NCBI RefSeq assembly: GCF_042466685.1
Contig: NZ_CP170448.1
Span: 4,030,001-4,094,000, forward strand
DNA: 64,000 nt
Source: Vreelandella sp042466685
Lineage (GTDB): Bacteria; Pseudomonadota; Gammaproteobacteria; Pseudomonadales; Halomonadaceae
Direction of reading: 5' to 3'
A model generated the notes under the pieces. It was not told the origin of the DNA and did no database searches. It saw only the letters and a list, made by a program, of their open reading frames with translations. Positions within the stretch are counted from its first letter, which is position 1. Each line of letters opens with the position of its first letter. Position numbers and translations under genes: made by a program. Shown one piece after another: positions 16,327 to 24,923 of this stretch.

Positions 16327-16390
16327 GGTTGTTTCCCTCGCTATACCAGTCATAATCTCTAAGCATAGCAGCAACCAGTCAAGCGAACCT

Positions 16391-17143
16391 TTACCCCAAA
16401 AACCGTACGCCTTGGGCAGCCAGTGGGCTGCGTAGTCTGTCAGGCAGCGGCACATCGGTGACCACGGCATCATAATCCCCTAGTTGGCCTGCAGCGCAGC
16501 GCAGTGGCAGGTCGAACTTGGTTTTATCCAGTACCAACACTCGATAACCGGCATGGGCCAACAACGCCTCACGGGCCATGACTTCGTCGTCGTTGTAGTC
16601 ATAAAGCTGGCCATGGCTATCCATTCCCCCCACCGACACAATGCCCACATCGGCACGGTAGCGTTGAAAAAACCGCCAGGCATCGCCGCCGATCACGTCC
16701 TGGTCACGACGACGAACGCGCCCTCCCGCGACCACTAACTCACACTTCAGCTGGCACAGCTTAATCAGCGCATGCAGGTTATTGGTCATGATATGCAAGC
16801 CCTGCTTCCCACTCAGCGCATCGGCCAACTGCTCAACCGTAGTTCCCGTGCCTAGAAATAGCGCCTGATGATCCTGCACCAAGCTCGCTGCCCGAGCCGC
16901 AATCTGCCGTTTACCCGCCACGTTGACGATCTGACGCTGGTCGTAGCCGATATTCTCCTGCTCGGGAAAGGGCAGCACCTCACCTTGGCGGCGCAGCACC
17001 AAGCCCTTATCAGCTAGGTGGCGAATATCCCCACGCAGGGTCTGCACAGACACCCCAAAATCAGTTGCCAGACTGTCTACCGACTGGCGCCCATGTGAGT
17101 GGATTCGCTGTAACAGCTGTTGTCGACGTTCGAACTGGCGCAT
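16391..17143 (-). CDS. DeoR-family transcriptional repressor
   Basis: This 250-residue protein has an N-terminal DeoR winged HTH (VDSLATDFGVSVQTLRGDIRHLADKGLVLRRQG) and a C-terminal sugar-phosphate-isomerase-like sensor domain (DHQALFLGTGTTVEQLADAL, GGDAWRFFQRYRADVGIVSVGG, LVLDKTKF). Members usually sense phosphorylated sugars. The ATG at 17143 has a GAGAGGG site; an upstream ATG at 17212 would add a spurious hydrophobic segment across the operator region. It is divergent from the importer operon at 17278-22627, and three AACGAAAGC repeats lie between them, so it most likely controls that operon and itself. Confidence 0.9.
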   Translation of the reverse strand: MRQFERRQQLLQRIHSHGRQSVDSLATDFGVSVQTLRGDIRHLADKGLVLRRQGEVLPFPEQENIGYDQRQIVNVAGKRQIAARAASLVQDHQALFLGTGTTVEQLADALSGKQGLHIMTNNLHALIKLCQLKCELVVAGGRVRRRDQDVIGGDAWRFFQRYRADVGIVSVGGMDSHGQLYDYNDDEVMAREALLAHAGYRVLVLDKTKFDLPLRCAAGQLGDYDAVVTDVPLPDRLRSPLAAQGVRFLG

Positions 17144-17158
17144 AGCCCCTCTCAGCAC

Positions 17159-17210
17159 AACGAAAGCAAAAAGTACGGCAAACGAAAGCCACAAAATGTT
17201 GAACGAAAGC
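17159..17210. promoter_or_regulatory. Three AACGAAAGC direct repeats, candidate DeoR operator
   Basis: AACGAAAGC occurs exactly at 17159-17167, 17181-17189 and 17202-17210. The spacings of 22 and 21 bp are about two helical turns, so all copies face the same side of the DNA. The reverse complement GCTTTCGTT resembles the TTTCG-containing sites known for DeoR-family repressors. The array lies between the DeoR gene start and the start of the importer operon. Confidence 0.7.
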
Positions 17211-17277
17211 ATAGTGTCACTTTGTTGTAAGCAGATGACAGTAACTTAGGTGGGGTTCACTCACTGGAGATTTACCC

Positions 17278-18282
17278 ATGTTGAAGCGCTCCCTGTCATC
17301 TATCCCGGTATCTGCCCTTACTGCGGCCATTGCGGTAGCCAGTTTTTCCCTTTCCGCTCAGGTAGCGGCCAACGAAACGCTGACCCTCTACACCAGCCAG
17401 CCCAATAGCGATGCCCAGCAGACCGTGGATGCCTTTGAAGCGGCCTATCCCGATATTGAAGTGGAGTGGGTACGCGACGGTACGACACGCTTAATGACCC
17501 GGCTACGTTCGGAGCTTTCGGCAGGCGTTAGCAACCCCGATGTGCTGCTGATTGCCGACAGCATGACGATGGAGTCGCTCAAACAAGAAGGTCACCTGCA
17601 GGCCTACTTAAGCGATGAGCGTAATAGCTATGACGCCGAGCTGTATGACCCAGAAGGCTACTACTACGGCACCAAGCTGATCACTACCGGGATTGTCTAT
17701 AACACCGGCGCCGAGCATCAGCCGCAGAGCTGGCAAGACCTGCTGGGGCCTGACTATGAAGGCATGGTCACGATGCCAAGTCCGCTTTACTCCGGCGCAG
17801 CGCTGATCCATATGGCGGCGATGAGTGCCCACCCTGATCTTGGCTTGGAATATTACGAGGCGCTCCACGAAAACCACACCGAAGCCCAGGGTGGGAACGG
17901 CGGCGTTTTTAACGCCGTAGCAGCTGGCACCAAGCCCTACGGCATCGTGGTGGACTTTCTGCCAATTCGTGAAGCTGCCAAAGGCTCGCCGGTCGAATTC
18001 GTATTTCCTGAAGAGGGCGTGAGCGCGGTGACCGAACCGGTCGCTATTATGCAGGGCGCAGAGAATGTCGATGCCGCTCAGAAATTTGTTAATTTCGTGC
18101 TTTCCCAGCAGGGCCAGGAGCTGGTCAGCCAGCAGGGTTATCTGCCTGCCCATAACGACGTTGCCCCACCGGAAGGCTTCCCCGAGCGCGCTAGCATTCA
18201 CTTGATGCCAGTTGATACCGAGCAGGCACTGACTCAGGAAGCCGAGCTTAAACAGCGCTTTAGCGATCTATTCGGCGGGTAA
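17278..18282 (+). CDS. ABC importer substrate-binding protein, Fe(III)/sugar-phosphate (AfuA-like) class
   Basis: A signal peptide (MLKRSLSS...SLSAQVAAN, cleaved near residue 32) leads into a 300-residue binding protein opening with ETLTLYTSQPNSDAQQTVDAF. The layout and the LADIL-type LLIADS and YYYGTKLITTGIVYN segments fit the periplasmic family annotated as iron(III), thiamine or phosphonate binding. Some members, such as AfuA, actually bind sugar phosphates. I see no Tyr-pair iron site that I can assign. The DeoR regulator and downstream phosphatase argue for a phosphorylated substrate. The gene heads a five-gene operon. Confidence 0.8.
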   Translation: MLKRSLSSIPVSALTAAIAVASFSLSAQVAANETLTLYTSQPNSDAQQTVDAFEAAYPDIEVEWVRDGTTRLMTRLRSELSAGVSNPDVLLIADSMTMESLKQEGHLQAYLSDERNSYDAELYDPEGYYYGTKLITTGIVYNTGAEHQPQSWQDLLGPDYEGMVTMPSPLYSGAALIHMAAMSAHPDLGLEYYEALHENHTEAQGGNGGVFNAVAAGTKPYGIVVDFLPIREAAKGSPVEFVFPEEGVSAVTEPVAIMQGAENVDAAQKFVNFVLSQQGQELVSQQGYLPAHNDVAPPEGFPERASIHLMPVDTEQALTQEAELKQRFSDLFGG

Positions 18283-18284
18283 CC

Positions 18285-20012
18285 ATGACGCCCGCTCTCG
18301 ACTATGACAATAACGGCAGCGACAACAAGTACGGCAGCCAGCACCGCTGGCTGCTTTCAAGCCTGCTGATCGCCATTGTGCTGCTCAGCCTAGCGCCCAG
18401 CCTGCGCCTGCTGATTGAGGCGTTGAGCGACCTTGCCCAGGGCCGCCAATCGCCGCTGTGGCAGGTGCTCAACAGCGCCAGCACTTGGCGAGCACTCTGG
18501 CATAGCCTTTATACCTCGGGGCTTGGCATGCTGATCGCCCTGGTGCTGGGCAGCCTATTCGCCTTTGCCATCACGCTCACCAATATTCGTGGCAAAGCGT
18601 GGCTGGTGTTCTGCTTTATGCTGCCGATGATGATTCCGCCCCAGGTCACCGCCTTGAGCTGGCTGCAGCTCTTTGGCCCGGCCAGCCCGCTGCTGAAGAG
18701 TATTGGCATGGCACCGCCACTAGGCAGCCCGCAACTGCTCTACTCCGCTGAAGGTATCGCTTTACTGCTGGGCATCCAGAGCGCACCACTGGTGTTTCTG
18801 ACGCTGCGCACCAGCCTGCTTTCACTCCCCCGAGAGCTTATAGAGGCCGCCCGCATTAGCGGCGCCAAACAGACCCAGGTATGGGGTCACATTATTCTCC
18901 CCGTGACCCGTAGCGGCTTGATCGCCGGGGGCGCGATGGCGTTTATCTCGAGTCTTGGCAACTTCGGCATTCCCGCCATGCTGGGCATTCCCGCTGGCTA
19001 TTACGTGCTGCCCACGCTGATCTATCAACGTATGGCCAACTTCGGCACCGGTGTGCTGGCAGAGATGGCTGCGCTCTCCTTGCTGATTGGGTTGCTGGCG
19101 CTGGCCGGGGTGGCGCTGCAGCAGCAGTTGATGAACCGCAGCCGCTTTGGGCTGGGTGGCCACAGTGGCCGCTGTCACGACTTTACCCTAGGCCGTTGGC
19201 GCTCGCTGGTGACCGCCACGCTAGTCGGGATCTTACTGATTATTCTGGTCGCGCCCCTGCTCGCCCTGGTGATCAGTTCGCTGGTGCCCGCCATGGGCGT
19301 GCCGTTAAACGCCGAGACCGCCACCCTAAACGCTTATGCCGAAGTAGTGGGTCGCCAAGGGGCAACATGGCGTGCGGTTAACAACAGCCTGTGGCTGGCG
19401 GGCAGCGCAGCCGTGGCGCTCATGCTGCTGAGCCTGCCATTGGCTTACCGGCTACAGCGCTTACCGGAGCGCTGGCGGGGCGTGGTTCTTAGCGCTATCG
19501 AGATCCCGTATGCACTGCCCGGCGTGGTGTTGGCGATTGCCTGCATCCTGCTCTTTGTTCGCCCGCTGCCGATTATCAATGTGGCGCTCTACGGCACCCT
19601 GGGGCTGATTTTTATCGCTTACCTGGCGCGCTTTCTGGTGGTCTGCGTCAAGCCTGTCGCGGCCAGCTTGGCGCAGCTGGATCCTTCTCTTGAAGAGGCG
19701 GCACAGCTCGCGGGTGCAGGCCCCTGGCGGCGCCTGGGCAGCATTATCTTACCCCTAGTAGCACCCGCCCTGTTCGCAGGTGGTCTGCTGGTATTTCTAC
19801 TCGCGGTTAACGAACTCACCGTGTCAGCGCTGCTATGGAGCGCCGGTAACGAAACCCTCGGCGTACTGATTTTCAACCTCGACGAAGGCGGCGAAAGCGT
19901 ACTGGCCTCTGCGGTATCAGTGCTGGTGGTGGTCATGGTCGCCTCGCTGATGCTGACGCTCAGTTTACTGGCACCGCGATTACCCAAAGGAGTCATTCCA
20001 TGGCAGAGCTAG
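18285..20012 (+). CDS. Two-domain ABC importer permease (FbpB/ThiP/AfuB type)
   Basis: This 575-residue inner-membrane protein is a fused pair of permease domains with about twelve membrane segments. Each half carries an EAA loop: ELIEAARISGAKQTQVWGHIILP and SLEEAAQLAGAGPWRRLGSIILP. It begins 2 bp after the binding-protein stop. Its last 13 bp overlap the start of the ATPase gene, whose ribosome site (AAAGGAG) lies inside this coding sequence. It forms the channel for the binding protein at 17278-18282. Confidence 0.88.
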   Translation: MTPALDYDNNGSDNKYGSQHRWLLSSLLIAIVLLSLAPSLRLLIEALSDLAQGRQSPLWQVLNSASTWRALWHSLYTSGLGMLIALVLGSLFAFAITLTNIRGKAWLVFCFMLPMMIPPQVTALSWLQLFGPASPLLKSIGMAPPLGSPQLLYSAEGIALLLGIQSAPLVFLTLRTSLLSLPRELIEAARISGAKQTQVWGHIILPVTRSGLIAGGAMAFISSLGNFGIPAMLGIPAGYYVLPTLIYQRMANFGTGVLAEMAALSLLIGLLALAGVALQQQLMNRSRFGLGGHSGRCHDFTLGRWRSLVTATLVGILLIILVAPLLALVISSLVPAMGVPLNAETATLNAYAEVVGRQGATWRAVNNSLWLAGSAAVALMLLSLPLAYRLQRLPERWRGVVLSAIEIPYALPGVVLAIACILLFVRPLPIINVALYGTLGLIFIAYLARFLVVCVKPVAASLAQLDPSLEEAAQLAGAGPWRRLGSIILPLVAPALFAGGLLVFLLAVNELTVSALLWSAGNETLGVLIFNLDEGGESVLASAVSVLVVVMVASLMLTLSLLAPRLPKGVIPWQS

Positions 20013-21106
20013 GCACATCCGAGCTAGGTATATCAGAGTTAAGCACAGCTGGGCTAACAATTGACCGTGTTACCAAACGCTTTGGCGAGCAGACGGCCGT
20101 TGAGGCGCTGTCGCTGACGATCAATCCAGGTGAGTTTGTCGCCCTGCTCGGCCCCAGCGGCTGTGGCAAAACCACCATGCTGCGCATGTTGGCGGGGTTT
20201 GAGACGGTCAACAACGGTACGATTCAATTAGCCAATCGAACCCTGGCAAGCGCTGATACCCATATGCCCCCTGAGCAGCGCAATATGGCCATGGTGTTCC
20301 AGTCCTACGCGCTATGGCCGCATATGAGCGTGGCGGACAACGTGGGCTACCCGGTCAAACTGCGCGGCCTGCGCGGGGCGGCGTATCACCAAAAGGTTAA
20401 TCAGGCCCTGGCCCTGGTGGAGCTTGATGCCTACGCTGACCGCATGCCCCAGGCGCTCAGCGGTGGTCAGCGCCAGCGCGTCGCCTTGGCACGTTGTTTG
20501 GTGAGCGATCCCTCGGTGGTGCTGCTGGATGAACCGCTGGCCAACCTTGACCGTCACCTGCGCGCCACCATGGAGCACAGTTTCCGCGATTTTCATCGGC
20601 GTACCGGCGCCACCTTGGTTTACGTCACCCACGACCAAACCGAAGCCATGGCGCTAGCGGATAAAATCGCCGTGATGAAAGCGGGTAAGCTGGTTCAGTG
20701 GGGCGCCCCCGAAACGCTTTATCGGCAGCCGCGAACCGCCTGGGTAGCGGGTTTTATCGGCCAGGGCAGCCAATTAAAGGTCGCCGCCGGTCACCCTGGG
20801 AAGTGCCTTGAGGGCGCTACCCTGATGCGCGGTCTCAACGCCATCGCGTCCGAGCGCACCCAAAGCGTGCTGGTGCGCCCTGAGCATATCCAGATCAGCG
20901 CAGCACCCGCATCCTCCGCAGCTCCCACTGATAACCAGCTTGCCGCCCTGGTGGAGAGCGTGATTTTCCGCGGCGAGCGCTATGAGCTAACGCTGCGCCT
21001 GCCCAGCGGTGAAACGCTGTTGGCCTACCATCACAGCGCGCCTGCACTGGGCAGCCAGGTTGCCGTCAGTCTTCACCAGGGCTGGTGTCTGGAGCCCGAC
21101 CAATGA
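20000..21106 (+). CDS. ABC importer ATP-binding subunit
   Basis: This 368-residue ATPase has Walker A GPSGCGKTT, VFQSYALWPH, signature LSGGQRQR, Walker B VVLLDEP and the switch VTHDQTEA, followed by a TOBE-like C-terminal domain. The first 17 residues are unusual: they are encoded by three 15-bp tandem repeats giving ELGTS-ELGIS-ELSTA before the real domain starts at LTIDRVTKRFG. It overlaps the permease gene by 13 bp and the next gene by 4 bp (ATGA). Confidence 0.9.
   Translation: MAELGTSELGISELSTAGLTIDRVTKRFGEQTAVEALSLTINPGEFVALLGPSGCGKTTMLRMLAGFETVNNGTIQLANRTLASADTHMPPEQRNMAMVFQSYALWPHMSVADNVGYPVKLRGLRGAAYHQKVNQALALVELDAYADRMPQALSGGQRQRVALARCLVSDPSVVLLDEPLANLDRHLRATMEHSFRDFHRRTGATLVYVTHDQTEAMALADKIAVMKAGKLVQWGAPETLYRQPRTAWVAGFIGQGSQLKVAAGHPGKCLEGATLMRGLNAIASERTQSVLVRPEHIQISAAPASSAAPTDNQLAALVESVIFRGERYELTLRLPSGETLLAYHHSAPALGSQVAVSLHQGWCLEPDQ
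20006..20050 (+). repeat. In-frame 15-bp tandem repeats in the ATPase N-terminus
   Basis: GAGCTAGGCACATCC, GAGCTAGGTATATCA and the more diverged GAGTTAAGCACAGCT follow one another, each encoding five residues. The expansion adds a short flexible N-terminal leader to the ATPase without disturbing the frame. Confidence 0.85.
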
Positions 21107-22170
21107 GTGTCACTATCGAGATTCTCAGTGGTTTAGGCGCCAAAGGGCCTGCTGCGATAGTGGTAGAAGCCCAGGGAAAACGCCTACTGCTGGATGCAGG
21201 CGGTGCACTCCACCCGGATGACACCATGACTTGGGCGAACAACCTGGATGTGGATGCCGTACTGATTAGCCACGACCATATTGACCATATCGGCGGCGTG
21301 GCCGAACTGGCGGAGGACGTGCCACTGTACTGCACACCGCTGGTGGCCAAGGCACTGCCTCCCAACCGCGCTTGGCACCCCCTGCCCGAGCGCGGCGCGC
21401 TAGAGGTGGAAGGCATCACCGTCACGACCGGCCAGGCGGGGCACTCCCTAGGCGGTGTGTGGCTACATTTAGCGGTGGGAGGCGGCATTTTCTATAGCGG
21501 CGACGCCTGTTTTGAATCACGCCTTTTTCCGTTTGATACGCCACCACCAGCACGTATTGCGCTGCTGGATGCCTCCTACGGCAGCTACGACCAGCCCCAA
21601 GCGTATTGTGTTCAGGCTATTAGTGAACGCCTTGATCAGCCGCTGGCGTTTCCGGTGCCGGAGACCGGTCGCGCCCTGGAAATGGCACTCTGGCTGGCGG
21701 AAGAGGCGGATCGGCGACAGTTAACACTCGCTATCGACCCGGTGATTCGCGACAACCTGGCCGCGCTCTTGGCTCTGCCTGCAACACTGCGTCGGCCTGG
21801 GCTCGACCACTCGATTCGCTTGCTGTTAGCACGGCAAAACGCTTGCCCGCCAACCCTTCAGTTGATGTGTGACCGCAACGATACCCCGGCACAGTGGTCC
21901 AATCACCAACTGCTCCACACCGGTTATCTAACCCCTGATCGCCGCGCCCAGTTAGCCGCGGGTGAAATAAGCTGGCAGCGCTGGAATGTACACCTGCGTG
22001 CCTCACATCTGGTGGCGCTTGCCGATCAGCTAGGCGCCACCCAAGTGGTGCCGCTATTTACCCGCTTTAGCGATAACGAATTAAACGCCTGGCAGGGGCT
22101 ACTAGGCGATCGTCTCTGCACTGCCCAGCGTTTCTCTACTCATTCACGTTTAGTCACCTTTCCTGTTTAG
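21103..22170 (+). CDS. Metallo-beta-lactamase-fold hydrolase, possibly beta-CASP-like
   Basis: This 355-residue protein has the MBL metal motif SHDHIDHIGG, a third-ligand His in AGHSLGG and the bridging Asp in YSGDACF. The C-terminal half contains VPETGRALEMALWLA and RASHLVALADQLGATQVVPL. These resemble the motifs of beta-CASP enzymes (RNase J, CPSF73, archaeal CPSF), though the protein is shorter. It could therefore be a nuclease or phosphodiesterase; a small-molecule hydrolase is equally possible. There is no signal peptide, so it acts in the cytoplasm. The start at 21103 overlaps the ATPase stop (ATGA). A reading frame from 21085 has a less likely GTG start. Confidence 0.75.
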   Translation: MSVTIEILSGLGAKGPAAIVVEAQGKRLLLDAGGALHPDDTMTWANNLDVDAVLISHDHIDHIGGVAELAEDVPLYCTPLVAKALPPNRAWHPLPERGALEVEGITVTTGQAGHSLGGVWLHLAVGGGIFYSGDACFESRLFPFDTPPPARIALLDASYGSYDQPQAYCVQAISERLDQPLAFPVPETGRALEMALWLAEEADRRQLTLAIDPVIRDNLAALLALPATLRRPGLDHSIRLLLARQNACPPTLQLMCDRNDTPAQWSNHQLLHTGYLTPDRRAQLAAGEISWQRWNVHLRASHLVALADQLGATQVVPLFTRFSDNELNAWQGLLGDRLCTAQRFSTHSRLVTFPV

Positions 22171-22180
22171 GGAGTTTTGC

Positions 22181-22627
22181 ATGTCCGCAGTCATTGTCGA
22201 TGTTGACGGTACCTTAGCCGAGTTTCACCCTCACCAAGTCAGCGACTGGGTGCTGGGCAGCCAAAAACAGTGGGAACCCTTCTTTGCCCATATGGCCGAA
22301 GCGCCGGTGATCGAAGCAGTGGCCAAACTGGTTAAGATTCTGAAGGCTCAAGGCCAGCAGATCGTGATTTGCAGCGGCCGTCCGGATAGCCACCGTGGGC
22401 ACACCCAGCGCTGGTTAGAGCGCCACACCATCCCCTTTGATGCCATGTACCTGCGCCCTGAAGGCGATGATCATGTGGATGATGAAGAGGTAAAAGCCGC
22501 ACTGCTCAAGCAAATGCGCAGCGACGGCTTTGCACCTTGGCTGGTGCTGGACGACCGTGACGCCGTGGTCGCCCAGTGGCGCGCACTCGGGCTTACTTGC
22601 CTGCAGTGCGCGCCAGGGGATTTTTAA
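22181..22627 (+). CDS. HAD-family phosphatase resembling the PNKP/PseT 3'-phosphatase domain
   Basis: The 148-residue protein is a compact HAD phosphatase. Motif I is VDVDGTLA (Asp nucleophile and acid/base), motif II CSGRPDSHRGHTQRWL, then YLRPEGDDHVDDEEVKAALL with the motif III Lys, and motif IV LVLDDRDAVVAQWRALGL. This order and wording match the phosphatase half of T4-type polynucleotide kinase (PseT), which removes 3'-phosphates from nucleic acids. No kinase domain is attached. It is the last gene of the importer operon, 10 bp after the MBL gene. Its true substrate could be a small phosphate ester. Its stop shares TTAA with the convergent MFS gene. Confidence 0.75.
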   Translation: MSAVIVDVDGTLAEFHPHQVSDWVLGSQKQWEPFFAHMAEAPVIEAVAKLVKILKAQGQQIVICSGRPDSHRGHTQRWLERHTIPFDAMYLRPEGDDHVDDEEVKAALLKQMRSDGFAPWLVLDDRDAVVAQWRALGLTCLQCAPGDF

Positions 22628-23787
22628 GCGCTTGCCGGTCTGGCTCGCTGCTGCCACACCAGCACTATCAAGGGCACCAGTGCGACGGGGATCAGCAGTA
22701 GGTTAAGCGTCGCCCATCCTAAACCGCTGACCAAGGGGCCGGCGAGCAATGCAGTGATAGCGGCGGTGCCAAAGACTAAAAACTCGTTGGCGGCCTGGGT
22801 GCGCGCTTTATCCACTGGGCGGTAGCTCTCGGTGAGCAGCCCTGTGGCAGGCAGAAAGGTAAAGTTCCAACCCAAGCCCAACAGAATCAACGCCACGTTG
22901 AAGCCGGCTAAACCGATACCCCACTGGGCGACCAAAGCACTTGCTACCAACAGCAGGCAGCCTGCCACAATGACCTGCTTGGCGCCGAAACGGGTGGCCA
23001 AATGGCCGGTAAAGAACGAAGGTAAAAACATCGCCACCACATGCCACTGAATGGTCATGGAAACGTGGTTAAAGTGGTGCCCAGCCCCCGCCATGGCAAG
23101 CGGCGTGGCGGTCATGGCCAGGTTCATCACGCCGTACCCGACCATCGCCGCGCTCACCGCCACAATAAATCCAGGCTGGCGGAGTATCTTACCCAGAGGC
23201 AGTGCGCTGCCTTCGCCGTGGGTACGGGATGCAGGCGGTAGCCGTGTCAGCATCAGCACCACTAGCGCCAGTGCGTAGATCACGGCTAACCCCATAAAGC
23301 TGCCCAGAAATGGCACCTCCCCCAACTCACGACTCACCCTAGACAACCACGGCCCGGCGAACGCTGCTAGCACACCGCCCCCCATTACCAAGCCAATCGC
23401 CCGGTCGCGCAGCTGCGCGGGAGCAGCCTCCACCGCGGCAAAGCGATAGAGCTGGCCAAACCCAATGCCGATACCAATCAACCAGGTGGCCAGCAGAAAT
23501 AGCCCAAAATGCTCACCGATCAGCGCCTGTACGGCCGTCAGTGCGCCCACCAATCCGACGATATTGCCCAGCACAAAGCCACGTTTACGCCCCAGCCTGG
23601 CCATGATTAACGAGGCAGGTATGGTGGCACACATCAACCCCAGCCACTGGGTGGCCACCGGCGCGGTTGACCATGACGCGCTAGGAGCCAAAGAGGCCCC
23701 GATTAGCGGTGACACTGCGATCAGCAAGACGTTGCCGGTGACCAGCAACGCTTGGCAAAGTGATAGCAGGGTGACGGTTAAAGGCAT
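22624..23787 (-). CDS. MFS transporter
   Basis: This 387-residue inner-membrane protein has about twelve hydrophobic segments and the MFS loop ARLGRKRG after the second segment, with a matching TRFGAKQV in the second half. Substrate is unknown; the family includes drug and metabolite exporters. It overlaps the upstream AraC-type regulator gene by 10 bp, so the two form one operon and the regulator may respond to the transported compound. Confidence 0.82.
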   Translation of the reverse strand: MPLTVTLLSLCQALLVTGNVLLIAVSPLIGASLAPSASWSTAPVATQWLGLMCATIPASLIMARLGRKRGFVLGNIVGLVGALTAVQALIGEHFGLFLLATWLIGIGIGFGQLYRFAAVEAAPAQLRDRAIGLVMGGGVLAAFAGPWLSRVSRELGEVPFLGSFMGLAVIYALALVVLMLTRLPPASRTHGEGSALPLGKILRQPGFIVAVSAAMVGYGVMNLAMTATPLAMAGAGHHFNHVSMTIQWHVVAMFLPSFFTGHLATRFGAKQVIVAGCLLLVASALVAQWGIGLAGFNVALILLGLGWNFTFLPATGLLTESYRPVDKARTQAANEFLVFGTAAITALLAGPLVSGLGWATLNLLLIPVALVPLIVLVWQQRARPASA

Positions 23788-24782
23788 GAGAGACGCTCCT
23801 GAAGTGGATCAGTGTGGGAAGACGCAAAGCGTTGGCGATAGACCGAGGGCGATACGCCGTAATAGCGCTGAAACTGGCGGCGCAGTTGCTCCGCCCCACC
23901 CAGCCGCCAGCGTTGTGCCAGGCGCTCAAGGGAGAGCTGTTCGCGACCGTTGAGCAGCGCCAGACGCGCTTGCTCAAGGCGTAGTTGGGTGAGGTAAGCG
24001 CCGGGGGTGGTATTTAAGTAGCGTCTAAATAGCCGGGTTAAATGGCGTGGAGAGACCGCCATCATATCCGCCATACTCTCAATCCCATGCTCCACACTGG
24101 GATCGGCGTGCAGTTGATCCAGCAAGCGGCGCAGTGGCCCCGCCTCTTGTTGGTGCCGCAGTATCTCGCTGAACTGGGACTGTCCACCTGGTCGCTGTAA
24201 AAATACCACTAGCTCACGGGCCACTCGACCGGCTAGATCAGCACCGTGATCCGCCTCTACCAGCGAAAGCGCCAAATCGATGCCCGCCGTGACACCGGCG
24301 CTGGTGTAGCGACCACTGCTTTCGACATAGAGCGCATCGGGCTCAACGCTTAATGCGGGGTACTCATCCGCCAGTTGAGGCGCATGGCGCCAGTGGGTGG
24401 TAACACGGCAGCCATCCAGCAACCCTGTAGCGGCTAACAAAAATGCCCCGGAGCAGATTGACCCAAGCCGCCGCACCGCTGGGGCGACGTCACAAAGCGC
24501 CTGTTTCACAGCGGCTATGTCACGCTGCTGCATCACGCCACTGCCCCCCGCCACCAAAAGCGTATCCAGGGGCAGTAAATTAGCCAGTTGATGGTAGGTG
24601 TGCGTAGCGTGCACGGCTAAGCCGCCATTGGTGGCAACCGGGCCAACGGCATCGGCGACCAGAGTCAGCTGGTAGAGCGGCTGGGGGCTTAGCGCATTGG
24701 CGCTGGCAAACACCTGCCAGGGGCCGCTGACATCCAGCAGTTGGCAGTTGGGATAGGCAAATAGAGCAACATGGCGAGTCAC
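23778..24782 (-). CDS. GATase1-like/AraC-family transcriptional regulator
   Basis: This 334-residue regulator joins a DJ-1/PfpI-type domain (about residues 4-190, nucleophile-elbow GSICSGAFLLAATGLLDG) to an AraC double HTH (about 235-325, MADMMAVSPRHLTRLFRRYLNTTPGAYLTQLRLEQAR). FtrA/GlxA-type members are activators of small catabolic or export operons. The start is GTG at 24782 with a GGAGAG site 6 bases upstream. It is cotranscribed with the MFS gene. A CGGACA-N15-TGTCCG inverted repeat lies upstream at 24871-24897. Confidence 0.88.
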   Translation of the reverse strand: MTRHVALFAYPNCQLLDVSGPWQVFASANALSPQPLYQLTLVADAVGPVATNGGLAVHATHTYHQLANLLPLDTLLVAGGSGVMQQRDIAAVKQALCDVAPAVRRLGSICSGAFLLAATGLLDGCRVTTHWRHAPQLADEYPALSVEPDALYVESSGRYTSAGVTAGIDLALSLVEADHGADLAGRVARELVVFLQRPGGQSQFSEILRHQQEAGPLRRLLDQLHADPSVEHGIESMADMMAVSPRHLTRLFRRYLNTTPGAYLTQLRLEQARLALLNGREQLSLERLAQRWRLGGAEQLRRQFQRYYGVSPSVYRQRFASSHTDPLQERLSCL

Positions 24783-24870
24783 AGTCTCTCTCCGCTAAGG
24801 GGGAATCGAAGCATTAGAGAGAGTGTCAGCGCTGCGGCTTATGTCGGCAAGGACGATTACCCCACTGATA

Positions 24871-24897
24871 CGGACATACCGATAAATTCGCTGTCCG
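24871..24897. promoter_or_regulatory. Inverted repeat CGGACA-N15-TGTCCG upstream of the AraC-type regulator
   Basis: The 6-bp arms are perfect and their centres are two helical turns apart, as expected for a dimeric regulator. The site lies about 90 bp upstream of the AraC-type gene and just after the GntR gene end. It could be the operator of the AraC-MFS unit. Confidence 0.4.
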
Positions 24898-24923
24898 ATC
24901 AATTCACTTTATAGGGGCCGGAA

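Noticed and set aside
17144..17212. Hydrophobic N-terminal extension on the DeoR protein suggesting a membrane-bound regulator.
   Set aside because: The extension has no ribosome site and overlaps the operator repeats; the ATG at 17143 has a strong site and fits the family.
17214..17231. Pho-box-like GTGTCAC-N4-TTGTAAG before the DeoR-controlled importer operon.
   Set aside because: Only about 9 of 14 positions match and no third unit follows; the AACGAAAGC array is a much better explanation for control.
24783..24923. Unexplained gap between the AraC-type and GntR genes as a small-RNA or tRNA locus.
   Set aside because: No tRNA-like arms or terminator were found; apart from the inverted repeat it appears to be promoter sequence.
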